From Clostridiales bacterium (GTDB lineage: Bacteria > Bacillota > Clostridia > Lachnospirales > Lachnospiraceae): a stretch of 6,682 bases of DNA. The notes below the pieces were generated by a model. That model saw only the letters and a list, made by a program, of their open reading frames with translations, was not told the origin of the DNA and did not search any database. This document shows, one piece after another, positions 1-5,276 of this stretch. Positions within the stretch are counted from its first letter, which is position 1, and each line of letters starts with the position of its first letter. The stretch is from positions 1-6,682 of the forward strand of contig JAJBVF010000461.1 of assembly GCA_020859965.1 (NCBI GenBank), given 5' to 3'. A program made the position numbers and the translations under genes.

Positions 1-78
1 CAGTGCCTCCTCAAACAGATGGCGGTTCTTGCCCTTGATCGCTATTTCTCCATACTTTATCAAAAATGTTCTGAACAT
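1..78 (-). CDS. thiI: tRNA 4-thiouridine synthase ThiI, N-terminal fragment (runs off the left edge)
   Basis: Only the first 26 codons are in the window, beginning with ATG at 78-76. They read MFRTFLIKYGEIAIKGKNRH and then LFEEAL, which matches the start of ThiI: the (L/I)IKYGEI-x-(I/V)KGKNR stretch opens the N-terminal ferredoxin-like domain that precedes the THUMP domain. ThiI uses ATP and persulfide sulfur from a cysteine desulfurase to make s4U8 in tRNA, and in some bacteria also takes part in thiamine thiazole synthesis. A purine-rich ribosome binding site (AGGAAAGG, complement of 85-92) sits 6 bases before the ATG. The gene lies directly downstream of a cysteine desulfurase, the usual arrangement for a dedicated sulfur donor-acceptor pair. 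The PP-loop and rhodanese regions are outside the window, so completeness cannot be judged. Confidence 0.85.
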   Translation of the reverse strand, partial: MFRTFLIKYGEIAIKGKNRHLFEEAL

Positions 79-84
79 AGTTTT

Positions 85-92
85 CCTTTCCT
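85..92 (-). promoter_or_regulatory. Ribosome binding site of thiI
   Basis: The minus strand reads AGGAAAGG six bases before the ATG at 78-76. This site decides the start of the short thiI fragment. No convincing terminator is seen between the desulfurase and thiI, so the two are probably co-transcribed. Confidence 0.6.
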
Positions 93-173
93 GATCCTGC
101 CCGGATCCAGGCAGCGCTTTTCTTTGTAACACTGATCATTTTTTGCAGTCACAGTTGTCTATGCGTTGAAAAC

Positions 174-242
174 CTATCTCCGGACAAATTTCCGCAGCAT
201 CGGCAGCAGTTCGTCCAGCACGGACAGACAATAATCAATCTC
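174..242 (-). pseudogene. Severed C-terminal tail of the cysteine desulfurase, in frame after a premature TAA
   Basis: Directly after the TAA at 245-243, in the same frame, the minus strand encodes 22 residues that start EIDYCLSVLDELLP and end RKFVRR before a TAG at 176-174. This is what the NifS/IscS family normally has after the TLRFSFSRFTTE segment: a TTEEEID(Y/R) motif leading into the last C-terminal helix. Nothing is shifted: the TAA occupies the place of a codon that would be expected to be GAA (Glu), one base away. The stretch has no start codon or ribosome binding site of its own. It is therefore read as the lost end of the upstream gene, whose ancestral product would have been 385 residues. 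A sequencing error at this base is the main alternative. Confidence 0.8.
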
Positions 243-1331
243 TTATTCCGTTGTAAAGCGACTGAAGCTGAAGCGCAAAGTCGATTCCATCCATTCCGGG
301 CGAAGATGCAATTCCTTTAAAACCGGGCTGACCGGAAGCTTTTTGTTTGACGAGCAGGCCGATCCCGCAGAAACGTATATGCCTTTCTCTTCCAGCGCGT
401 GCAGCAACACCTCGCTTCGCACGCCCACAAAAGCTGCGCTCACGATATGGGCAGCGCTTTTTTCTCCTTCTTCTGAATGGATCACCACATCCGGCAATTC
501 CTTCAGGCCGGCAATCAGCCGCTCTTTCAGCGCCAGCATGTGCGCATGGTCCTCCGGCATGGAGGCAAACAGATCCACCGCCGCCTGCGCCAGTCCGGCC
601 GCGCCCGGCACATTGTCCGTACCCGAGCGCATCCCTTTCTGCTGCCCGCCGCCCAGGATCAGAGGATGGAGTTTCACTTTATCACCGACATACAGAAAGC
701 CACTTCCTTTCGGACCATGCAGCTTGTGTCCGCTCACTGAGAGCATGTCGATGCCAAGCCGTTTCGGATAAATCGGATATTTCCCATAAGCCTGCACCGC
801 ATCCACATGAAACAGTGTAGAAGGATTTTTCTTTTTGATCAGCGCTCCAGCCTCCGCAATAGGTTCCAGTGTACCGATCTCATTATTCACATACATCATA
901 GATACAAGGATCGTATCCTCACCGATTGCCGATTCCAGGTCTTCCAGGCTGATATGCCCATGCTCATCGACCGGCAGATAGGTCACCCGAAATCCCTGTT
1001 CTTCCAGATAACGCATCGGCATCAGGACGGCAGCGTGTTCGATCGATGTGGTGATCAGATGCATCCCCGCTCTTCGGTTCGCCGCAGCCGCTCCAAGGAT
1101 CGCCCAGTTGTCCGATTCCGTTCCGCCAGAAGTGAAGTAAATCTCCTTTTCACTTACCTTCAGCGTCCTGGCAAGCTTCTCTCTGGCATCTTTGAGATAC
1201 CATTCCGCTTCCACGCCTTTTTTATGCTGTGAGGAGGGATTCCCATAATCCTGCGTCATCGTTCGCACTACTACATCCCGCACAGAATCCGTCACGCGGG
1301 TCGTGGCAGAATTGTCCAGATATGCCTCCAT
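243..1331 (-). CDS. Cysteine desulfurase, NifS/IscS type (PLP-dependent), apparently truncated at the C-terminus by a nonsense codon
   Basis: The product converts L-cysteine to alanine and holds the sulfur as a persulfide on an active-site cysteine. With thiI next door, ThiI is the likely acceptor. Counting from the chosen ATG (1331-1329; 362 residues), the class V aminotransferase landmarks are in order: YLDNSATT near 4-11, YGNPSSQH 29-36, TSGGTESDN 67-75, the ring-stacking His 99 in EHA, NNEIG 149-153, HVDAVQ 175-180 (Asp 177), the PLP lysine Lys 203 in SGHKLHGPKG, GGGQQKGMRSGTDN 227-240, and the catalytic Cys 326 in SAGSACSS. This start is preferred over ATGs up to 81 bases upstream because GGGAGG lies 7 bases before it and the family begins at M-x-YLDN; the extension would overlap the preceding gene. 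The frame ends early at TAA 245-243, removing the last 22-23 residues of the C-terminal helix. All catalytic residues remain, so partial activity is possible. Confidence 0.9.
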   Translation of the reverse strand: MEAYLDNSATTRVTDSVRDVVVRTMTQDYGNPSSQHKKGVEAEWYLKDAREKLARTLKVSEKEIYFTSGGTESDNWAILGAAAANRRAGMHLITTSIEHAAVLMPMRYLEEQGFRVTYLPVDEHGHISLEDLESAIGEDTILVSMMYVNNEIGTLEPIAEAGALIKKKNPSTLFHVDAVQAYGKYPIYPKRLGIDMLSVSGHKLHGPKGSGFLYVGDKVKLHPLILGGGQQKGMRSGTDNVPGAAGLAQAAVDLFASMPEDHAHMLALKERLIAGLKELPDVVIHSEEGEKSAAHIVSAAFVGVRSEVLLHALEEKGIYVSAGSACSSNKKLPVSPVLKELHLRPEWMESTLRFSFSRFTTE

Positions 1332-1338
1332 ATCCGCG

Positions 1339-1344
1339 CCTCCC
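1339..1344 (-). promoter_or_regulatory. Ribosome binding site fixing the desulfurase start at 1331
   Basis: GGGAGG on the minus strand lies 7 bases before the ATG at 1331-1329, inside the 22-bp gap after the Dabb gene. ATGs further upstream in the same frame have no comparable site. Confidence 0.75.
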
Positions 1345-1353
1345 ATCCTCTTC

Positions 1354-1665
1354 TTACAAAGCCTCTGGCTCATAGTCAAGGCAGGAACGGCTGCACACAT
1401 AAGGGCGCACATAAGTGTTCGCCACAGCTACATGTGCCGGATGCTTTGCATATACCGCGATATCCTCTGCCTTCTCCAGTGTTGTCACAAGCGCCATATC
1501 ATGAGTGCTGGATGAGATCGGTTCCGGCACAAATTCCACCGTCAGAAGTCCCGGTACTTTTCCAACAAGACTCTTTAAATTCTCCGCCATCGCTGCCTTG
1601 AGCTCCGGCTTTTTCTCCTCCGGGATCTCCTCTTTAAATTTCCACATAACAATATGGTATACCAT
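1354..1665 (-). CDS. Dabb family protein (stress-responsive dimeric alpha/beta barrel)
   Basis: This 103-residue protein fits the Dabb family in size and pattern. It begins with a short beta strand MVYHIVMWKFKEE, followed by a helix (residues ~17-34), then VPGLLTVEFVPEP, the DMALVTTLEKAEDIAVYAKHPAH block with the family's Y-x-x-HP-x-H signature, and a final strand ending CLDYE. Family members form ferredoxin-like homodimers; some are enzymes (for example olivetolic acid cyclase in plants), but most bacterial ones have no known reaction, and nothing here points to a substrate. There is no signal peptide or membrane segment, so it should be cytosolic. AGGAGG lies 8 bases before the ATG. The desulfurase starts 22 bp downstream, so the two are very likely co-transcribed. 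A link to sulfur transfer would be inference only. Confidence 0.85.
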   Translation of the reverse strand: MVYHIVMWKFKEEIPEEKKPELKAAMAENLKSLVGKVPGLLTVEFVPEPISSSTHDMALVTTLEKAEDIAVYAKHPAHVAVANTYVRPYVCSRSCLDYEPEAL

Positions 1666-1673
1666 GTCTGAAT

Positions 1674-1679
1674 CCTCCT
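1674..1679 (-). promoter_or_regulatory. Ribosome binding site of the Dabb gene
   Basis: AGGAGG on the minus strand, 8 bases before the ATG at 1665-1663. It favours this start over the internal Met at residue 7. Confidence 0.75.
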
Positions 1680-1690
1680 CTTATAAATAT

Positions 1691-1725
1691 AGTAAACGAC
1701 GCAAGTCGTTTTACTTTACGCGTCG
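1691..1725 (-). repeat. Inverted repeat with two mutually exclusive pairings in the Dabb leader
   Basis: Arms 1691-1700 (AGTAAACGAC) and 1705-1715 (GTCGTTTTACT) are complementary over 10 bp with one bulged base and a GCAA loop. A competing pairing joins 1697-1702 (CGACGC) to 1720-1725 (GCGTCG); the two share bases and cannot form together. No T-run follows on the minus strand, so this is not a plain terminator. It ends 11 bases upstream of the Dabb ribosome binding site and could be an operator or an RNA switch-like leader; function is inferred. Confidence 0.5.
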
Positions 1726-1756
1726 GTGTGCATCCTCTATCATAAATAACAAAAGA

Positions 1757-1785
1757 ATTATGTCGTTCTCTATAGTTTGTATCTA
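1757..1785 (-). promoter_or_regulatory. Possible sigma-A promoter for the Dabb-desulfurase-thiI unit
   Basis: On the minus strand a TAGATA (-35, complement of 1780-1785, 4 of 6 to consensus) and a CATAAT (-10, complement of 1757-1762, 5 of 6) are separated by 17 bases in the 161-bp gap after rsmE. The gap length and AT-rich sequence fit a separate transcription start, but the match is weak and the genes may simply be read through from prmA-rsmE. Confidence 0.25.
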
Positions 1786-1826
1786 TCATCTGCTTTAAGC
1801 AAAAATACCGCATTTCAGGAAAATAA

Positions 1827-2567
1827 TCAAGCTGTTTCCAATTGAAACATTAATACGGCCAGCACCGCCATTCCAGCTGTCTCTGTGCGCAGGATACGTC
1901 TCCCCAGCGTGATCGGCAGAATCTCCGCCTTCTGCGCCAGTTCGATCTCCTTTTCATCAAAGCCGCCTTCCGGCCCGATAAAAACTGCAATGGAATCTCC
2001 CGGAGAAATCTTTCCGAAAGCGGACCTGGTCTCATCCATCCCGCGGGCAAGCTCGTATGGAATATACCTGCAATCCATATCAGCCGCATAGCGTACAGCC
2101 TCTTCAAACGTCATCACCTGCCGGACTTCCGGTATGATCGTCCGCTTTGCCTGTTTTGCCGCGCTTTCCGCGATTGCTCTCCAGCGTTTGTTCTTTGCCT
2201 CAGCTTTTTTTGCGTCAAGCTTTACCACTGCGCGGCAGGTTGCCATCGGAACGATTTCGCTCACGCCCAGTTCGACCGCTTTCTGTATGATCAGCTCCAT
2301 CTTATCGGCCTTCGGCAGTCCCTGAAACAGGACAATTCTGGACGGAAGCTCCGTATCTGCCTCCTGCGACCACATGATTTTTGCAGTCACACAGGACTCA
2401 TTGATCTGCGTCACCTCACATCGATACGTGACCGCATTCCCATCACTGACACTGATCTGTTCTCCGGGACTGATCCGCAATACATTGCGTATGTGATTCA
2501 CATCCGCTCCTGTGATATGTATTTCTTTTTCACTGATCTGTTCCGCACTTACAAAAAAATGATGCAT
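1827..2567 (-). CDS. rsmE: 16S rRNA (uracil-1498-N3)-methyltransferase RsmE
   Basis: RsmE methylates N3 of U1498 in helix 44 of 16S rRNA, using S-adenosylmethionine, on the assembled 30S subunit. The 246-residue length is normal. Residues ~1-72 form the N-terminal PUA-like RNA-binding domain (NHIRNVLR at 24-31). The rest is the SPOUT methyltransferase domain with its knotted cofactor site: KADKMELIIQKAVELGV (86-102), AESAAKQ (133-139), IGPEGGF (197-203) and LGRRILRTETA (221-231). The ATG at 2567 follows the prmA stop by 3 bp, and its GGAAGG site lies in the last prmA codons, so translational coupling with prmA is likely. The prmA-rsmE pair after dnaJ matches yqeT-yqeU in the Bacillus subtilis dnaK operon. 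No clear terminator follows. Confidence 0.96.
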   Translation of the reverse strand: MHHFFVSAEQISEKEIHITGADVNHIRNVLRISPGEQISVSDGNAVTYRCEVTQINESCVTAKIMWSQEADTELPSRIVLFQGLPKADKMELIIQKAVELGVSEIVPMATCRAVVKLDAKKAEAKNKRWRAIAESAAKQAKRTIIPEVRQVMTFEEAVRYAADMDCRYIPYELARGMDETRSAFGKISPGDSIAVFIGPEGGFDEKEIELAQKAEILPITLGRRILRTETAGMAVLAVLMFQLETA

Positions 2568-2570
2568 TTT

Positions 2571-3533
2571 TTATCCTTCCACCGGTCTGCGCGCGGTCAC
2601 TGATACCCAGTCATTCTGATGTGTCACTTCCACCACTTCCAGGCCGGCTGCCTTCACTGCCTCCACGACATCAGCTTCCTTCTCATCTATGATCCCCGAA
2701 GTGATATAGATTCCTCCACGCTTCAGCTGCTTCACGATCACCGGCGTGAGCGGGATCAGCACCTCCGCAAGAATGTTTGCTGCCACAATATCATATTTTT
2801 CATAACCGACTGCATCCTGTATCTCTTTCTCATCGATAATATTTCCCAGGAGAACCTGCATCGCATCTTCCGGTATCTCATTCGCCTCCAGATTCTCCTG
2901 CACCGCAGTGATCGCGCAGGGATCCAGATCCGTGCCGACTGCATGCTTCGCGCCAAGCTTCAATGCCGCGATCGACAGGATCCCGCTGCCTGTGCCGACG
3001 TCCAGAAGCTCCGTCTGATCTGTCACATATTTTTTCAGCTGCCGCATGCAAAGCTGCGTCGTCTCATGCATTCCGGTGCCAAATGCGGTACCCGGATCAA
3101 TATGGATGATCATCTTATCCCGGTCTTCCGGCTTTACTTCTTCCCAGGAAGGGATGATCAGGATGTCATCTACATAGAACTGGTGAAAGTATTCCTTCCA
3201 GTTGTTGATCCAGTCCTTGTCCTCAGTCTGCGACGCTTCGATCGTCCCCTCCCCGATATCGAGGAACTCCCGCAATCCGTCCAGCTCCTGCCGCACATTT
3301 GCCAGGATCGTATCCGTATCCGCATCTTCCTCCAGGTAAAAGCTCAGATACGCGATCCCATCATCCTCCGGTCCGTCCGGAAGGATATCGACAAACATCT
3401 GCTTCTTATCCGACTCCGAAAGAGGCACCTTGTCCTCAATCTCAACTCCATCCACACCAATCTCAGCCAGGGAAGCAATGATAATATCTTCTGCTTCTGT
3501 CCTTGTCTTAATAGTAAATTTATTCCAGCGCAT
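2571..3533 (-). CDS. prmA: Ribosomal protein L11 methyltransferase PrmA
   Basis: PrmA is a SAM-dependent class I methyltransferase that methylates ribosomal protein L11 (amino groups on lysines and the N-terminus in characterised enzymes). At 320 residues it is of usual length for Firmicutes. The N-terminal part carries the substrate-recognition domain, then DWINNWKEYF (107-116), the family signature IDPGTAFGTGMHETT (145-159), motif I LDVGTGSGILS (177-187), the acidic motif with Asp 202 (TDLDP), and NILA (253-256), which replaces the NPPY of related enzymes. The C-terminal WVSVTARRP is typical. AGAGG lies 5 bases before the ATG. A 421-bp gap separates it from dnaJ, so it may have its own promoter (3581-3609) rather than depend on heat-shock transcription. 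Confidence 0.96.
   Translation of the reverse strand: MRWNKFTIKTRTEAEDIIIASLAEIGVDGVEIEDKVPLSESDKKQMFVDILPDGPEDDGIAYLSFYLEEDADTDTILANVRQELDGLREFLDIGEGTIEASQTEDKDWINNWKEYFHQFYVDDILIIPSWEEVKPEDRDKMIIHIDPGTAFGTGMHETTQLCMRQLKKYVTDQTELLDVGTGSGILSIAALKLGAKHAVGTDLDPCAITAVQENLEANEIPEDAMQVLLGNIIDEKEIQDAVGYEKYDIVAANILAEVLIPLTPVIVKQLKRGGIYITSGIIDEKEADVVEAVKAAGLEVVEVTHQNDWVSVTARRPVEG
2575..2580 (-). promoter_or_regulatory. Ribosome binding site of rsmE inside the end of prmA
   Basis: GGAAGG on the minus strand overlaps the last sense codons of prmA and lies 7 bases before the rsmE ATG. Ribosomes ending prmA would clear or occupy this site, which supports coupling of the two genes. Confidence 0.65.
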
Positions 3534-3538
3534 CTTTT

Positions 3539-3543
3539 CCTCT
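3539..3543 (-). promoter_or_regulatory. Ribosome binding site of prmA
   Basis: AGAGG on the minus strand, 5 bases before the ATG at 3533-3531. It agrees with the MRWNKFTI start, which matches the family's N-terminal strand. Confidence 0.55.
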
Positions 3544-3580
3544 GCTCATTTCTCTTAGATTATTTCTTACCTGACTTCCT

Positions 3581-3609
3581 AGTTTAACACGACAGCCGCC
3601 GCATAGCAA
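3581..3609 (-). promoter_or_regulatory. Candidate promoter of prmA-rsmE
   Basis: On the minus strand TTGCTA (complement of 3604-3609; 4 of 6 to TTGACA) and TAAACT (complement of 3581-3586; 4 of 6 to TATAAT) are 17 bases apart. A TG one base before the -10 gives an extended -10 element. It lies just downstream of the hairpin array and about 40 bases before the prmA ribosome binding site, a sensible place for a promoter that restarts transcription after the dnaJ terminator-like stem. Confidence 0.35.
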
Positions 3610-3612
3610 GAA

Positions 3613-3675
3613 CAAAGTGAGCAAGCCCACATCAACTTCCACATCTCCTCAAGCTTGAAGGGCTTGCACACTTTG
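3613..3675. repeat. Stem-loop 1 of the dnaJ-prmA intergenic array
   Basis: Arms 3613-3628 and 3660-3675 are complementary at 15 of 16 positions (single A/A mismatch at 3620/3668). The 31-base loop contains the 10-bp palindrome TCAAGCTTGA at 3649-3658, so a palindrome sits inside the larger stem. Confidence 0.75.
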
Positions 3676-3677
3676 CC

Positions 3678-3725
3678 GCGCCGCTGCACAGCTGCTTAAG
3701 CAGCCTTCCTATGTGCAGCGTGCGC
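3678..3725. repeat. Stem-loop 2 with a perfect 14-bp palindrome in its loop
   Basis: Arms 3682-3690 (CGCTGCACA) and 3712-3720 (TGTGCAGCG) pair perfectly; GCGC at 3678-3681 and 3722-3725 extends the stem past one bulged base. The loop holds the perfect palindrome GCTGCTTAAGCAGC (3691-3704). Confidence 0.75.
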
Positions 3726-3744
3726 TCTCCACTCCGTTTCGGTC

Positions 3745-3779
3745 GGCGCTAAACGAATGTCCACTGGACATTCAGCGCC
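3745..3779. repeat. Stem-loop 3
   Basis: GGCGCT (3745-3750) pairs with AGCGCC (3774-3779), and GAATGTCCA (3755-3763) with TGGACATTC (3765-3773) around a single C. The only asymmetry is AAAC at 3751-3754, giving 15 bp of pairing with a four-base bulge. Confidence 0.75.
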
Positions 3780-3792
3780 TCCCGGAGGGTTT

Positions 3793-3825
3793 TATGATAT
3801 AGGGAACGAAGTTTCCTATATCATA
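3793..3825. repeat. Stem-loop 4, near-perfect 15-bp hairpin with a 3-base loop
   Basis: Arms 3793-3807 and 3811-3825 match at 14 of 15 positions (the exception is a G/T that would wobble in plus-strand RNA) around GAA. No T-run follows on the minus strand, so it is not a typical terminator for dnaJ. Confidence 0.75.
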
Positions 3826-3830
3826 GAACA

Positions 3831-3867
3831 AAAGCAGATGCAACGAATTTCATTTTACATCTGCTTT
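3831..3867 (-). terminator. Terminator-like stem-loop downstream of dnaJ
   Basis: AAAGCAGATG (3831-3840) and CATCTGCTTT (3858-3867) are perfect 10-bp complements around a 17-base loop. On the minus strand, the direction of dnaJ, the stem runs into TTTTGTTCT. The large loop and modest GC content make it weaker than a classic intrinsic terminator, but it is the best candidate for ending the dnaK-dnaJ transcript, 88 bases past the dnaJ stop. Confidence 0.5.
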
Positions 3868-3954
3868 CATAAATCTGTTTATGGTGAACGACAAAATTTC
3901 TTTGCCATTCACAAACAATGATGCACACGGACGTGCGTGGAATAGCTGCCGCTA

Positions 3955-5142
3955 TTACTCCTCAAACTGCTCCTTGACTTTTTCCGCCCAGCCGGCAAGC
4001 CCCTTCTTTTTCTGCTTATCCTGGGACTTTTTCGGTGTTTCACCCGGTTTCCCAAGGCTTCCTCCCATCGCCTCATCGAACGCACGCAAAGCTTCTTTCG
4101 CCTGCTCATTCAGTTTGGTCGGAACCTCCACAGTCAGAGTCACATAATGATCGCCTCGCTGATTTTTATTGCGCAGAGAGGGCACGCCTTTGCCCTTGAA
4201 CCGTACTCTGGTATTCGTCTGTGTGCCGGGCTTCACTGTATAAACAATGTCTCCATCCACCGTGTTGATACGAATATCACCGCCCAGGGCCGCCTGTGCA
4301 AAGGTAATCGGTACTTCTGAATAGATATTCATATCCTGACGTGTAAAGGTCGAATGACGGCCAACGATCACCTCTACCAGCAGATCGCCGCGCGGTCCGC
4401 CATTTAATCCCGGTTCCCCTTTTTCGCGGATGCGGATGCTCTGCCCATTATCAATACCTGCAGGTATCGTCACCTTGATCTTCTTCTTGCTGGATGTATA
4501 GCCGCTGCCATAGCAATTCGGACATTTTTCCCGTATGATCTTCCCGGTGCCGTGACACTCCGGACAGGTCTGCACATTCTGCACCACGCCAAACATAGAC
4601 TGCTGTTTAAATACCACCTGGCCTCTGCCGCCACACTTGGAACAAGTCTCAGGAGAGGTTCCCGGCTTTGCTCCTGTTCCATGGCATTCCGTACACTCAT
4701 CCTTCAGATTGAGCTCCAGCTCTTTCTCGCATCCAAATACAGCCTCCTCGAAGGTAATCCGTACGCTTGCACGGACATTGGCGCCCTGCATTGGCCCCGC
4801 TGAACCGCCGCGCCTTCTTCCGCCGCCTCCAAAAAGGTCTCCAAAGAGGTCTCCGAAGATATCCCCCATATCAAATCCATCAAAATCAAATCCGCCGGCT
4901 CCGCCTGTACCGTCAAACGCAGCATGCCCAAACTGGTCATACTGCTGCCTCTTTTCCGGATCGCTCAGAACCGCATATGCCTCTGATGCCTCTTTAAACT
5001 TTTTTTCCGCCTCAGCGTCTCCCGGATTCATATCCGGATGATATTTCTTCGCAAGCACACGGTATGCTTTTTTCAGTTCCGCATCACTCGCGTTTTTGTC
5101 TACACCCAGGACCTCATAATAATCCCTTTTATTTTCTGCCAT
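3955..5142 (-). CDS. dnaJ: Chaperone DnaJ (Hsp40), class I
   Basis: DnaJ is the cytosolic co-chaperone that delivers unfolded proteins to DnaK and stimulates its ATPase. The 395-residue product has the full class I layout: J domain ~6-70 with HPD at 35-37; Gly/Phe-rich linker ~78-110 with DIFGDLFGDLFGGGG; four zinc-binding repeats CTECHGTG (150), CSKCGGRG (167), CPECHGTG (193) and CPNCYGSG (207), all eight cysteines present; then the two C-terminal beta domains from ~220. It ends in a lysine-rich tail (about 368-395) closing with a GWAEKVKEQFEE helix. The start MAENKRDYYEVLGV is chosen over an ATG 45 bases upstream because GAGGAG lies 7 bases before it and it fits the family. dnaK lies 173 bp upstream; heat-shock control would come from upstream of the window. 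Confidence 0.98.
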   Translation of the reverse strand: MAENKRDYYEVLGVDKNASDAELKKAYRVLAKKYHPDMNPGDAEAEKKFKEASEAYAVLSDPEKRQQYDQFGHAAFDGTGGAGGFDFDGFDMGDIFGDLFGDLFGGGGRRRGGSAGPMQGANVRASVRITFEEAVFGCEKELELNLKDECTECHGTGAKPGTSPETCSKCGGRGQVVFKQQSMFGVVQNVQTCPECHGTGKIIREKCPNCYGSGYTSSKKKIKVTIPAGIDNGQSIRIREKGEPGLNGGPRGDLLVEVIVGRHSTFTRQDMNIYSEVPITFAQAALGGDIRINTVDGDIVYTVKPGTQTNTRVRFKGKGVPSLRNKNQRGDHYVTLTVEVPTKLNEQAKEALRAFDEAMGGSLGKPGETPKKSQDKQKKKGLAGWAEKVKEQFEE

Positions 5143-5149
5143 AATAACT

Positions 5150-5155
5150 CTCCTC
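5150..5155 (-). promoter_or_regulatory. Ribosome binding site of dnaJ, fixing the start at 5142
   Basis: GAGGAG on the minus strand, 7 bases before the ATG at 5142-5140. It begins 11 bases downstream of the end of the large inverted repeat at 5167-5268, so folding of that structure could influence access to it. Confidence 0.75.
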
Positions 5156-5166
5156 ACCTGAGAATG

Positions 5167-5268
5167 CCCCTGAAGGAAATGTCTCATTGTAAATCAGGTC
5201 TGTGCGAATACTGGTAACCGGTATTCGCACATCACAGATCTGTAGTGAAACCTTTCCGTTTTCAGGGG
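5167..5268. repeat. Long nested inverted repeat between dnaK and dnaJ
   Basis: An outer stem pairs CCCCTGAA (5167-5174) with TTCAGGGG (5261-5268) and continues as GGAAA (5175-5179) with TTTCC (5253-5257) past a GTT bulge: 13 bp in all. Inside it, GTGCGAATAC (5202-5211) pairs perfectly with GTATTCGCAC (5221-5230), and the 9 bases between can close further (GGT-A-ACC). AGGTCTGT and ACAGATCT either side of the inner hairpin can extend it past an ATCA bulge. The whole would fold into one long branched hairpin in the dnaK-dnaJ mRNA. Role unknown; RNA processing, segmental stability or an inserted palindromic repeat are possible. Confidence 0.65.
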
Positions 5269-5276
5269 TATTATCC

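Larger units (their letters stand above)
3613..3867. repeat. Dense palindrome array (five consecutive stem-loops) between dnaJ and prmA
   Basis: About 255 bp of this 421-bp non-coding stretch is taken up by five back-to-back inverted repeats: 3613-3675, 3678-3725, 3745-3779, 3793-3825 and 3831-3867, with a short palindrome CCTCC-C-GGAGG at 3778-3788 between the third and fourth. No long reading frame crosses it. Such density is far beyond what one terminator needs. The likeliest readings are a dispersed palindromic repeat (BIME/REP- or MITE-like) inserted after dnaJ, or a structured RNA or mRNA-processing region. There is only one copy here, so dispersal cannot be tested. The rest of the gap (3868-3954) shows only a 6-bp stem, AATAGC-TGCC-GCTATT at 3941-3956, over the dnaJ stop codon. 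Confidence 0.7.

Noticed and set aside
97..114. A CTGCC/GGCAG hairpin upstream of thiI as a possible terminator or riboswitch.
   Set aside because: Only 5 bp with an 8-base loop and no T-run; the 95 bp between the ancestral desulfurase stop and thiI show no recognisable riboswitch motif.
1332..1412. A 27-residue N-terminal extension of the desulfurase from an ATG at 1412.
   Set aside because: It overlaps the end of the Dabb gene in another frame, has no ribosome binding site, and the family starts at M-x-YLDNSATT with GGGAGG 7 bases before 1331.
2619..3587. A 322-codon plus-strand frame opposite prmA.
   Set aside because: It is antisense to a fully recognisable PrmA, is rich in His, Leu, Ile and Arg as expected for a shadow frame, and shows no domain.
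3613..3867. A CRISPR array or an insertion sequence in the dnaJ-prmA gap.
   Set aside because: The stems differ in sequence and are not spaced direct repeats, there is no transposase, and no matching terminal inverted repeats or target duplication were visible at the ends.
3922..3956. Short complementary segments near the dnaJ stop (GCAC/GTGC and AATAGC/GCTATT) as the dnaJ terminator.
   Set aside because: Stems of 4-6 bp without a T-run on the minus strand; the stem at 3831-3867 is a better candidate.
5143..5187. A 15-residue N-terminal extension of DnaJ from an ATG at 5187.
   Set aside because: DnaJ proteins begin a few residues before the DYYEVLGV motif, and GAGGAG at 5150-5155 serves the ATG at 5142.
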